Shown here: positions 40,421 through 49,935 of the stretch, piece by piece
Layout: each line of letters starts with the position of its first letter
Position numbering within the stretch: position 1 is the first letter of the stretch
NCBI GenBank assembly: GCA_903772945.1
Contig: CAICTM010000215.1
Location: 1 to 64,000, forward strand
From: Seminavis robusta
Lineage: Eukaryota; Bacillariophyta; Bacillariophyceae; Naviculales; Naviculaceae
Direction of reading: 5' to 3'
Length of the DNA stretch: 64,000 nucleotides
Translations under genes and position numbers: made by a program
Notes under the pieces: model-generated
Told to the model about the DNA's origin: nothing
What the model saw: only the letters and a program-made list of their open reading frames with translations
Database searches by the model: none

Positions 40421-42274
40421 ATGGCGTCTACCAAGGAGAATGAGGTGCTACCCACCACCGGCACTTCTGGTGGTGACACTAACGGTACCACAACTACAAG
40501 TACATGTAGTGATGACCAAAAGATATGCGATGCGTGTGGCAAACCCGGTGAGAATCTCTTGGCTTGTGCTCGTTGCAAACAGGCATGGTACCACAACAAG
40601 AAATGTCAAGTGGATCACTTTCCCCACCACAAGGCCAAGTGCAAACAACTCGTCGCGGCCATGAAAGCGCAACAACAAGCAACGCAAACACCCAACAATC
40701 CACTCTTTGAGATTGCCACAGTCGATACCCCAGGACAACAAACTCTGGCGGAAGGTGTTCAAGTCATTGATACAGAAGACTTGGGCAAAGCCTGCATTGC
40801 TACCCAATCCTTTTCCAGTGGAGATACCGTCCTCTTGGAACCACCGGCCATTGTCTTTGACGAACGGTCCGGATACAAGGGACTCTTTGAAGCCTACTTG
40901 AAGGCATCTCCAACAACACAACAAAAGATGCTGCAAATGTACCGACCCAAGGAAGACGCTCTGGCACAATTCATGGACGACAAACGAAAGAAAATAAGAA
41001 CCAAACGAAAACAACTTCTAGTACAACAGTACGGACAGTTCATCCAAGCCAATCCACAGCACAAACAAGCACTGCCATTGCCATTGGCGGATCAACTCAT
41101 TGGACTCGTCGATGCCAATGCACATGCCTTTCAAGCCAATCATACCGTAGATATTGTCGCCACTTCCACCAACAATGCCGTACCACACACATACCATGCA
41201 ATCTTTACTCTGGGATCACGGGTCGAACATTCCTGTTCGCCCAATCTTACCTTTGTCACAAAGGGTGGAAAACTAGAGTACTTGGCCGAAATTGCTATTG
41301 CACCACAAGAACGACTCTCCATATCCTACCTAGGATCTGTCTACGAACGTCCCCGCAAACAACGACAAGGATTCCTACGAGAGAACAAAACATTTCTCTG
41401 CAAATGCACCCGTTGCATGGGATGGGACGAATGCTCACCATTGCGATGTCATGATTGTAGTGGAGGCGTGCTATTGCATTCCGGTGCCCGGGAGCAATGG
41501 GAATGCCAACAGTGCGACAAAACAGTGTCGTCCTCCTCCACCGATGATAATGATACTGTCAGTCAACAATTACGCGGCGAAGCGGATTTGCATGCCAAGA
41601 TCAAACGATTTCAGTACATACTGCAATCACAACCCTATCCCGAAATGCTCGACGAGATTCTAGAAGTGGTCCGGAAACCCAAATGGACCAAGATTTTGCA
41701 TCCCTTGCATTGGCTCAATGTTGAAGCGTACAAGTTGATTAGTTCCGTCGCGACTTCGGCAGCTCGATACTATTACAACAAGGAAAACAACCACAAGAAT
41801 GGCAAACAAAGCAAAGCAAGTAGTAGTAGACAGTCGGAAAAGGCACCCTCCCTACTACGACTCTCCGCCTTGTCCACGCTACGACGGATCCTGTGGACGG
41901 GGCGGATTGCCGCCATCAATCGAGGTCTCATGACAGTGCAAGAAGCGCTCGAAAATGCCGCGACGGAAAACTTTATACTGTTTTCACCGCATTCCACGCG
42001 TCTGACCGATGTCGAAACCGTCGTCAAGGACTTGTGCGACAATCCACGGCAACAACACGAGTTGGGGTGTACCCTGGGAGTCTCTCCCGCCTTTCATGCC
42101 GGTCAAGACTTGATTGTGGCGGGACACAAGGAATTGGCATGGAAACTCTACAAACGATTCGAAACCTCCTTTGAGAATTGGAAAGGACTCAGCGACGCTA
42201 GTCGAGCCAATATCAAAGTCTTTCTGGACAGCAATGGCGAAGACAATCCATTTGAAAACTTTCTCTTGCAATGA
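40421..42274 (+). CDS. SET-MYND (SMYD-like) protein
   Basis: A 617-residue single-exon protein with the ATG in a CACCATGG context. A MYND zinc finger lies at residues ~36-74 (CDACGKPGENLLACARC ... CKQ). The SET domain surrounds it: an N-terminal part near LGKACIATQSFSSGDTVLLE, then the hallmark RVEHSCSPNL and ISYLG pair that bind S-adenosylmethionine and substrate. A post-SET cysteine cluster (FLCKCTRC) follows, and then an extra C.DC...C..C zinc pair. The C-terminal half is helical (TPR-like). SMYD-type proteins methylate histones and cytosolic proteins such as HSP90; which substrate applies here cannot be told. The pair of zinc-ribbon-like CxxC motifs after post-SET is a distinguishing feature. 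Confidence 0.85.
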   Translation: MASTKENEVLPTTGTSGGDTNGTTTTSTCSDDQKICDACGKPGENLLACARCKQAWYHNKKCQVDHFPHHKAKCKQLVAAMKAQQQATQTPNNPLFEIATVDTPGQQTLAEGVQVIDTEDLGKACIATQSFSSGDTVLLEPPAIVFDERSGYKGLFEAYLKASPTTQQKMLQMYRPKEDALAQFMDDKRKKIRTKRKQLLVQQYGQFIQANPQHKQALPLPLADQLIGLVDANAHAFQANHTVDIVATSTNNAVPHTYHAIFTLGSRVEHSCSPNLTFVTKGGKLEYLAEIAIAPQERLSISYLGSVYERPRKQRQGFLRENKTFLCKCTRCMGWDECSPLRCHDCSGGVLLHSGAREQWECQQCDKTVSSSSTDDNDTVSQQLRGEADLHAKIKRFQYILQSQPYPEMLDEILEVVRKPKWTKILHPLHWLNVEAYKLISSVATSAARYYYNKENNHKNGKQSKASSSRQSEKAPSLLRLSALSTLRRILWTGRIAAINRGLMTVQEALENAATENFILFSPHSTRLTDVETVVKDLCDNPRQQHELGCTLGVSPAFHAGQDLIVAGHKELAWKLYKRFETSFENWKGLSDASRANIKVFLDSNGEDNPFENFLLQ

Positions 42275-42495
42275 TAACGAGAAAGAGGAGAAGGTTGTCG
42301 CTGGCTATTTTACTTGATTGGATTCTGTCAAGCTGTACAATGTAAGAAATGGATGCAGGAGCGATGTCATCTAATACTGTATAGCTACAGACGAAAGTAT
42401 CACACAGTAGCTATATTGACGAAGGAGAACCACCATACAGGAATGCCAGAGGGTGATCGAAGATGCATTTTCAGCGTACAGCAATCTACTAGCTT
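42275..42495. other. Short spacer between convergent genes
   Basis: Contains the 3' regions of the SET-MYND and RsmE-type genes. Nothing else seen. Confidence 0.4.
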
Positions 42496-43479
42496 TTAGT
42501 CGTTGCTACAAGCGTCATGAGCCAGTGCCAGTAGACTAACCACAGCACAGTCGCTTCGAAGTACCCTGTTTCCCATGGTGATTTGCTGAAAGCCAAGCTC
42601 CTGAAATCGATCCAATTCCTCTGGCTCTTCCCACCCACCCTCCGGCCCAACGGCCATCAATATTCGAGGGGTAGTTGTTGTCGATGTTGGAAACTCCACG
42701 TTTCGCATCCGCCTGATTTCATCGTCTTCCTTCCGTTGTGGATGGGCTATAACTCTTGCATAGTCAGTCAATGGAAACATCTCGTCAATATCTTCTGCCA
42801 AGAAATGCTTCAGATTCTTGACAATGGTTATGTTAGGCAACCGAACATCTCCCGCTTGGCAGAGGCCTTCAATGAGCCGCTCTCGCAGCAAGTGCGGCTT
42901 TCGAAAGAGGTGCGAGCCAAAGTAATCTTTGGGTACCTTTTTGGCCTGTGATAAAATCAAATGGCTGACACCCATTTGGGCGATCATGGGCAGCATTCTG
43001 CCCAATTGCAACGGCCGTGGTAATGCCAGCAATAGAGCTACAGTTGGCACTTGCGAGTCTGGACAAGGAGAGAGATCCGACAATTCAATCCTGAGGGACC
43101 CTGGGGGATTCCCATTGCCCAATGGCTCTGCCTTTTTTACTTTGCCTTCGGGAATCCATTCAACGACGGCATGGTCAGTCAGATACCCACCACTCCCGGT
43201 ACCATTTAGGTCCGAACATCCAACCACTCCGGCCCGAAGCGTGTCGCCATTGTGCAACCCCAAAATTTTGGACGCATGGATTGTTCGATAGTCGTCTTTG
43301 GAGAGTGTCACATACTTTTTGGTAGCATTGTCATCGACGAGCACTTCTTCGGGGTCAAATAGAAACCGATTTAAATGTCGTATCTGATGATGTCTTGTCA
43401 ATGGGATGCCTTTTCCAAAGCGTCCATGAGCAGTAAAGGAAGCAGCCGACCGAAATGCAAGGAACGACTGCAGGATCAT
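42496..43479 (-). CDS. rsmE: RsmE-type 16S rRNA m3U methyltransferase, probably organellar
   Basis: The start at 43479 (MILQSFLAFRSAASF) gives 327 residues. A splice acceptor (TCTGTTTCAG) lies just before it, so upstream exons or a leader intron are likely. In-frame ATGs at 43554 and 43548 would lengthen the N-terminus. The first ~20 residues resemble a signal plus transit peptide, suggesting plastid import. The rest matches RsmE: an N-terminal PUA-like barrel (RHLNRFLF, LHNGDTLRAGVVG), then a SPOUT knot domain (VALLLALPRPLQLGRML, MGVSHLILSQA, ILMAVGPEGGWEEPE, ITMGNRVLRSDCAVVSLLAL). The GPEGGW and LG..ILR-like (MGNRVLR) motifs bind AdoMet. The bacterial enzyme methylates U1498 of small-subunit rRNA, which fits a plastid or mitochondrial ribosome target here. 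Confidence 0.85.
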   Translation of the reverse strand: MILQSFLAFRSAASFTAHGRFGKGIPLTRHHQIRHLNRFLFDPEEVLVDDNATKKYVTLSKDDYRTIHASKILGLHNGDTLRAGVVGCSDLNGTGSGGYLTDHAVVEWIPEGKVKKAEPLGNGNPPGSLRIELSDLSPCPDSQVPTVALLLALPRPLQLGRMLPMIAQMGVSHLILSQAKKVPKDYFGSHLFRKPHLLRERLIEGLCQAGDVRLPNITIVKNLKHFLAEDIDEMFPLTDYARVIAHPQRKEDDEIRRMRNVEFPTSTTTTPRILMAVGPEGGWEEPEELDRFQELGFQQITMGNRVLRSDCAVVSLLALAHDACSND

Positions 43480-44771
43480 TGACACCTGAAACAGAGTAAT
43501 CAGCTGCATTAGTGGACGCTCAATTCCCTGTTCGCCACGCAATGCCATTCTCATATCATTGATGAGGCACGAATTCAATCAATTGGTGTGGTGTGATCAA
43601 TCGAATCGAGCTACCAGCCAGAAGACCGGTTCCATTGCTCAAGACAGGTTCCATCCTGGGTGGTCCCTGGAATACCGTGGAACAGTTCTTTTTGAACCAG
43701 CTCCTGGCTGCCCTGATACCGGCGGTTGATGGTGTCCACGGAAAGCTCAGTGATAAGCACCGCCAAACACTGAACAACATCACTTCACAAACAAACCACC
43801 ACCCCTTATTTTTTCTTGTCACACCTCCCTCCTCTAAAGTAGATGTACTTTGTCACTACCATGGTAACATTCAGAAGGTACTCCCCATAACTACTTTGTC
43901 AATATGAACATGCCTGTCGCAGCGGTTTCATCTAGAAGTCGATTTTGTGCCTGTGTAGTTACTCAGTGGATAATAAACTGGAGGATACCATTTTCTCTTG
44001 ATTTTTGACTTTCTGGCATCAGTGGCCATTGTGGAAGCCATTTCATAAGCCAAAACCAACTCTACATTCCTCAGTGGCAATACCAATGGAGAAAAGGAAG
44101 TGTGGCAGGGAATAAAGCACTTCCTGGGATTCCTGAACAGTGAATTTTTCATTGGAGCAGTAGCCCGTCAACCGTCAACAACAACAAGACGATCGATCAA
44201 ACGACAACCACGACTGCTACCGCTACGGCGACAACAACAAACAGTCGCTACTACCATACTACTACTACAACTAGAATTGGTCGCTGAACCCAATACTGAT
44301 CTGCAATCCTGTCGGCACTCTTGATCATTATTGTTGGAAGCACCTCTCCTATGAAGCCTCGGATGAAAGCCATAGAAGTTGGAATATACCACCATCATCA
44401 TGTAGTACACCCTCTAAGAGAAATGTAGAAGTTTCTTTTCTTACAGTAAGCTCATAATGGTTTCCATCATACTTTTAGTACATCGTACAAAGCTTCGATC
44501 GTCGATCGTATCGGTAGACCATCATGGGCTTGGATGTCGAGAAGCAAATACATGCACTAGCTAGTACCGGTACCGGTACCTGGTAACACGAGGAGATATT
44601 CCACGATGTGATGGCACTCAGGTCAAAGATTTAGAGGCAAAATTGAAGAAGACTTAATTAATAGTCATTATCTTAAAAATGAGAGTAATTTGGTTCCGTA
44701 ACCAGTCCTGGCACTGGTAGCGAGGCAGGAGCGTGGTATTGGTATCAGCATTTCCCATCGAGTGTGCTGTT
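43480..44771. other. Intergenic, about 1.3 kb, no gene seen
   Basis: Many short frames but no protein-like stretch. Contains a TACCGGTACCGGTACCTGG cluster near 44563 and the 5' flank of the 5S rRNA gene. Confidence 0.45.
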
Positions 44772-44889
44772 AGGAACGACCATACCACGATGACAGCACC
44801 GCTTCCCGTCTGCTCAGCGAAGTTAAGCATCGTCGGGCCAGGTTAGTACTACGGTGGGGGACCACGTTGGAATCCCTGGTGTTGTTCTT
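44772..44889 (+). rRNA. 5S ribosomal RNA
   Basis: 118 bases matching the eukaryotic 5S pattern. The ends AGGAACGAC and GTTGTTCTT form a nine-pair helix I. Inside are ACCATACCAC, CCCGTCTGCTCAGCGAAGTT (loop B/C region) and AAGCATCGTCGGGCC. The GGTTAGTACTACGGTGGGGG segment that carries the pol III internal control region is also present, followed by GACCAC and GGAATCCC. A T-run directly after the gene (TTCTTTTT) fits RNA polymerase III termination. It stands alone: no other rRNA gene or second 5S unit is in the window, and no tRNA gene was found near it. Confidence 0.93.
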
Positions 44890-45957
44890 TTTAAGTTGAT
44901 TTCTTGTTGTGGATGTTGTAATGTGGATGTCGCAATGTTGATGTTGTTGTTGGTATGTTTGGATGGTCCGATGGATGGACATCCCGGTGATGGGATGAAG
45001 CGACGATTTGGTTATGAGCCAAAGTAATGGTCCGGTCCCAGTTAGTTGTTGTTGGCTGCGCGGCAGTTTTCTCTGTCGACAGCCCGACGCAGGGATGAAG
45101 GCAACTAACTCGTCTGGACCTCACTTTGAATTTGAACAACTGACTAGTTCTGTGCAGGTACCTGCTACCAGAACCTTGGTGGCGTTTTAGCTAATCATGA
45201 GGGCAGCTTGCTTCTTTGTTGGCGGCAGTATCCGAAGCAGCGCAGTTATGCATAGCTACCCCCTCGGAGATAAAGCGAGGCCTTCGCAGCAAGAACTAAA
45301 ACGTTGATACAACGTCTTCCCTGGCCCAATTTTTCATCACACTACCGCACAACAGCCAGCCGAAATGGCCTTGCATACTGCTGCACATAGTGGATGTCAC
45401 AATTCTTCTCTACCCGCTCTAGTGGTTACTCCTCGAAAGGCCGACATCGTTTCGACGCATGGAAAGGTCTCCAAAGAAGCAAAAGAAGTCATTGGAGTAC
45501 GGTATTAATAATAGAATACCATTGGCCCAGATTTGATAAAAACCACAACAGTGGATGTGTGGATGGATGGATCGACGGCTGAAATGCAATCGTTGAGTTG
45601 GATCGAAACCTGTCACTAGGCCGTACCTTCATCTTCAACGCCATCATTGCTCACACTAGTTAGTCTAACCACGGCAACAGTTTCAGAAGCATCAAAGCGC
45701 GGCCGTCGTTTACGGTAGACTAGTACATACGGTATAGGTGGCTATTCCTCGAATACGGAGTCGAGTGAGTCTAACCACGCTGGACCACTGGAGAAAGACC
45801 AACTAGGTCTAGTGGAAACCCCCAAACCCTTCTTCTAAAAACGGGGTAGATCTGGTTCCGCTTGGAAGCAGCAGAAGCCTCCTCAGAAGACCCCGACGGC
45901 TGCGTTCATCCTTTGGCTTTGGTGGAACTTTTTAGCTGTCTGCTCCATACAGATCCA
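44890..45957. other. Intergenic, about 1 kb, no gene seen
   Basis: No convincing frame. A TCTAACCACG word repeats near 45664 and 45770. The plus-strand frame from 45862 is antisense to the ATPase remnant and is not called. Confidence 0.4.
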
Positions 45958-46660
45958 TCATTTTTTATTCAATTCTTCGTCAAATGCATTGCCAATTTTC
46001 TCCTCATACTTCCATCGAGCATTGTGCGGAGTCATGGGACGGTCCAGCCAGTTGAGCTCACTTCGCTCGTTTTGTCTTTGAAAATTGCGGCGTTCTTTCC
46101 ACGGTCCAAATTTTTGAGGTATTTCGTCAAGAGGGCAGTGTCCCACGGCATCGGCTTCCAATCGAAAGCTTTTCCCATTGGTTCTCCTGGGTTGTTAACA
46201 GCACCAGGCAGCGCAGTGATTTTGGACCGATTGTTAAGGTCGGCCAGTTTATCCCCGACGCTCTTGTCTTGGGTCATAATCAACAAGTAAATAGATTTGT
46301 CAGTAAGAGCCTTGTAAAGCATTTTGGCAAACGAATGTTAATATCGCCGGGCCCAGCCGAATTGAACTCATCGAGAATGATGATCGAATGCGCCCTTTGT
46401 GGCTCCGCCGTTGGATCGGGCACCAATGCCTGGATCAGAGCCCATGCCCAACCCTTCGCACCGGTGGCGCCCAGCAAGTTTGCCATCTGTGAGAAGTAGT
46501 CCTCGTTCGGGGCAAGGCCTCCAATCATGATTCCAACATTGTCTTCATGATGTGCCTGGCAGCCGCAGTCTTGCCAGTCAACGCATCAGCATAAAGCACA
46601 TATGAGCGACGAGGAAGCGGTTTCTGATAAATCTCCACGATCGCTTTCGCAACTGGGGAC
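45958..46660 (-). pseudogene. Broken P-loop ATPase-like gene remnant
   Basis: The minus strand carries, in order, a helical lead-in, a Walker-A-like loop (ADALTGKTAAAR), a long helical middle and a Walker B (SIIILDEFN). A strand with the sensor-like IYLLIMTQDKS comes next, then about 100 more residues. Order and spacing fit an AAA+/P-loop ATPase of about 230 visible residues. The pieces fall in different frames with a few breaks, so the copy is dead. It may extend further upstream. I cannot place the family; cellular, transposon or viral origin are all possible, so it is treated as a fossil. Age appears moderate, since the motifs are still readable. Confidence 0.5.
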
Positions 46661-47440
46661 AGATACGGAGGGTTGTCCGCTTCAGGGTCCCTTCCGGGGG
46701 GTTCAAAGATTGCACGATTTCTGGTTGCGCCAAGGAATTTCTCTTTGCAGCGTACAGCGTACTTGTGCTCGCGACGGGGGCTCCGGCGCTGCTAGCTATG
46801 TCACAAACCGAAAATGCAGCGGTGACGGCCGCCAAAGCCTCTTCCAAGCCAGTGGGCATGACGTCGCTTCTTTGCTATTGTTTCGAGACAGTGTTTTTAT
46901 TAAAAGGCAGAAGGTTGTCTCAACATTGCCTTGTGATTGTGATGCTGCGGCTCGCAGTCCAGATGAGTGACAGTCTTGGACGTTTACCCCTCCTGTCCAT
47001 CGTGTTTCTACGGGATTTCTACGTATTTTCAGTACTATGGACACCCCCGTCCACGAACGAGCAACCGCCCACGTTCCGTCAAAGCCTTTGGACGCACCTA
47101 CCGGTACTAGCGGTAGTACTGTACTGTGCGTGAAGTCCTCGTGCTAACAAACCACAAGAGCACTACTATGCATACATGACATGTATGGTACATGCACCGT
47201 GGGAACCATTGGAAGAAACCCTTGCTGACAGATAGATATACTAGCTAGTACCCTCAGCAAGCTAGCAGCTTAACCAGTAGAGCCAACCAGGCAATACTTT
47301 GAGATAGCGATACATAATTTGGACGTGGCTTGTTCATTATTGGTGACCGTCTTTCTGGTTTTGTCGATTTTGAGCCCTTCTGCCTTGATAGAACCACTTC
47401 TTGCCATTTGATACCCCTCTGGGACCCATCCATTCATGCT
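46661..47440. other. Intergenic, with possible upstream part of the ATPase remnant
   Basis: Minus-strand frames up to about 47040 may belong to the degraded ATPase locus. No independent gene is seen. The frame of the next gene is open from 47330 but has no ATG before 47441. Confidence 0.35.
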
Positions 47441-49018
47441 ATGCCAACACCAATGCGAGCTAGCAAGCCTGATAAGGCTGGAGCTGTTCTTGCCAGGAAG
47501 AGAGAAATAAGCATCGATAATTGTATTCAAGCAATTGCTTCTCTCAACCAGACAGCCACTGAGGTAGCTGATTGGCGAACTGTACTGAGGGACATCAAAG
47601 CTGCTTTGGAGCCCGAGAAAATCACTGAAAATCAAAAGAGAAAGGTTCTTCAAACACTGAACCAGTTGGTTATTGATGCTCAACGAGTGAGCAAGCAAAT
47701 CAAGAGTTGCAACAAAGCACTTTCTCCTGTACCCGGGCTTCAGGCTGGTTTGAATCGAGCTGCTGCAATCAGAAGGGAGGCTTTGGGAAACCAGCCACTA
47801 GCAATATCGTCTACTGCTCATGAAAGGTTAGCTGCTAGAGTTGATGAGTTCACTACAGTGTCTTCCAAAAAAGGAAAGTCCTCCCGAACGACTGCTAGTG
47901 GCACGAAGAAAGCCTCACCCTCGGATGATGCTGTTGGGTTGGTCCCACTGCCAATTGATGGGGTTATGTATGATCGCCGTGAGCTTCTTGGAGTGTTGAT
48001 TCAAGGACAAGAGAACTCAAACAAGGGCCTGGTTATTCGAGAGATAATCGAGAAGAAGCTTGTACCTGTCAAGCAATCAACTATTTATTTGTTGTGGCAG
48101 CAATTCCAAAAGCACAAGCAAAATGGTGGAACTTTGGATACATTTCCCAATGATCACTGGTTCAAGAAAAAGGGCAAGGAACCGTTTGATGAGTTCACTA
48201 CACAGGCTTCCAGAAAAAGAAAGTCCTCCCCAACAACTGCCAATAGCACAAAGCCAACCTCATCCTTGGATGATGCTGTTGGGTTGGTCTCACTTCCGTG
48301 TGACGAGTCCACTACACCTCCTTCCAAAAAAAGAAATTCCTCTGGAACGGCTGCCAGCGGCACAAAAGAAATCCCCCCCTCTGATGATGGGTTGGTCTCA
48401 CTTCCGTTTGATGAATCCACCACACCGCCTTCCGAAAAAAGAAATTCCTCTAAAACGACTGCCAGTGACACAACACAACACAACCCCTCGGATGATGCTG
48501 TTGGGTTGGTTCCACTTCCTATTGATGGGGTTATGTATGATCGCCATGAGCTTCTTAGAGTTTTGACTCAAGGACAAAAGAACTCGAACAAGGGCCTGGT
48601 TATTCGAGAGGTCATCAAGAAGAAACTTGTACCTATCAAACAATCATCTATTTATTTGTTGTGGCAGCAATTCCAAAAGCATAAGAAAAATGGGGGATCT
48701 TTGGATACATTTCCAAATGATCACTGGTTCAAGAAAAAGGGCAGGGAACCATTTCTTTTGAATACAGAGGTGGAAGAGATAGCGGCCTGGCTAAAGACAC
48801 AGCCCGGTAGAACCATCCCCAAAGATGAGCTGAGAACCATGATGATCCAAAAGAAGAGAGACAGATTAGAACGGGAGGGCCAAGTTGTTCTTGAGGAATC
48901 AATGATTACTCCTTGTGATAAAGTTGTTGAAAACTACTCCGTCACAATCACGGATCTTGCTGGTGGCAGCGCTTTTCAGAATTCCATTCCAAAAACACCA
49001 AAGACTCGGAAAGCCTAA
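47441..49018 (+). CDS. Modular protein with duplicated HTH-like domain and Ser/Thr linker repeats
   Basis: A 525-residue frame from the ATG at 47441. After a helical N-terminus (~130 residues) it alternates two modules. A ~36-residue linker rich in Ser, Thr and Lys (DE.TT..SKK..SS.TTAS.T...SDDAVGLV) occurs four times. A ~80-residue domain (PIDGVMYDRRELLGVL, NKGLVIREIIEKKLVPVKQS, IYLLWQQFQKHK, DTFPNDHWFKKKG) occurs twice, at about 47937-48190 and 48505-48756. The domain has the helix spacing of a winged or helix-turn-helix DNA-binding fold. The C-terminal part (AAWLKTQPGRTIPKDELR, RDRLEREGQVVLEE) recalls the N-terminal region of diatom DDE-type transposases, but no catalytic domain follows. 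It may be a domesticated or truncated transposase-derived DNA-binding protein. That is inference. Confidence 0.55.
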   Translation: MPTPMRASKPDKAGAVLARKREISIDNCIQAIASLNQTATEVADWRTVLRDIKAALEPEKITENQKRKVLQTLNQLVIDAQRVSKQIKSCNKALSPVPGLQAGLNRAAAIRREALGNQPLAISSTAHERLAARVDEFTTVSSKKGKSSRTTASGTKKASPSDDAVGLVPLPIDGVMYDRRELLGVLIQGQENSNKGLVIREIIEKKLVPVKQSTIYLLWQQFQKHKQNGGTLDTFPNDHWFKKKGKEPFDEFTTQASRKRKSSPTTANSTKPTSSLDDAVGLVSLPCDESTTPPSKKRNSSGTAASGTKEIPPSDDGLVSLPFDESTTPPSEKRNSSKTTASDTTQHNPSDDAVGLVPLPIDGVMYDRHELLRVLTQGQKNSNKGLVIREVIKKKLVPIKQSSIYLLWQQFQKHKKNGGSLDTFPNDHWFKKKGREPFLLNTEVEEIAAWLKTQPGRTIPKDELRTMMIQKKRDRLEREGQVVLEESMITPCDKVVENYSVTITDLAGGSAFQNSIPKTPKTRKA

Positions 49019-49935
49019 GTAATACCAACAATCTTCTATCTGATCCTGCCAGCCAAACTTTACTCTGATTGGTTCAACAGCATGATGGAACCTATATTCT
49101 AGAAGTTCGCTTATCCATTCACAGGGATGGATCTTACAGAGTTTGGGACAAGAACGAGAAATCATGGAGGCAGCAATAATACATGCATGGCTTTGGGGGC
49201 TCCACAATGATTCCATTCTGGAGCAGAAAACAAGGAGATTGCTGAAACTAGTAGTGGATGTTACCAGTGAGGACAGCAGAAGTATGGAAACAATCAACAA
49301 AGACTTGAGGGCCTTTGAATGTCAGCGCAGGGCAATCAACTACCGGTATACGGGTATGATGGAATCTGTAAATAGATTGTGTCTCACTCCCAGCCAGAAC
49401 ATCTCAAGCAACCCTGGCTGGGAAAAGGCTCTCAAATATGGTTCCTAGATTGTAGCAATAACTATGATAGCACCTTGTCGTGTTTGTAACTTGTGTGGCT
49501 GATATGGAGGCTGTGGCAACCGGGGCTTACATACATGTATGCATACCGGTACTAGCTCGCTAGCTAGCTGGTACCGGTACCTAGATATCAGCATCGGTAC
49601 GGATATAATCAGCAGCTCGGCTGGTTGCACAAATATGGATTTCGGTGGCTATCCGGTTGGTTGGTGTTCCGTGTTGTTGGTTTTTAGTTGCTGTGGGCTT
49701 CTGCCACGTCACCTGAAAAAGCTGCTTGAGTGACATCCAACCGCTCACAATTTATTTTGGCTGGAGCATCAGACTTGGATCTTGCTTCACTTCAGCGCGA
49801 TTGCCCAAGCAGACAGCCGCATTTTTCACCGCCTATTCATTCCAAACAATACATGTACCTCACAAAACACACAGCCGCGAACCAGCACAACAATTATTCA
49901 AACAAAGCAAGGAAGCAGAGCAGATCCTCTCTACA
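49019..49935. other. Intergenic, with a possible transposase-related remnant
   Basis: A 101-codon frame (49143-49448, starting at an ATG at 49164) is open and helix-like (QKTRRLLKLVVDV), perhaps debris of the same element or gene as the one upstream. Then spacer with TACCGGTA and CTAGCTAG words near 49545-49590. Confidence 0.3.

Noticed and set aside
45862-46290. 142-codon plus-strand ORF
   Set aside because: Antisense to the ATPase remnant, whose Walker motifs are on the minus strand.
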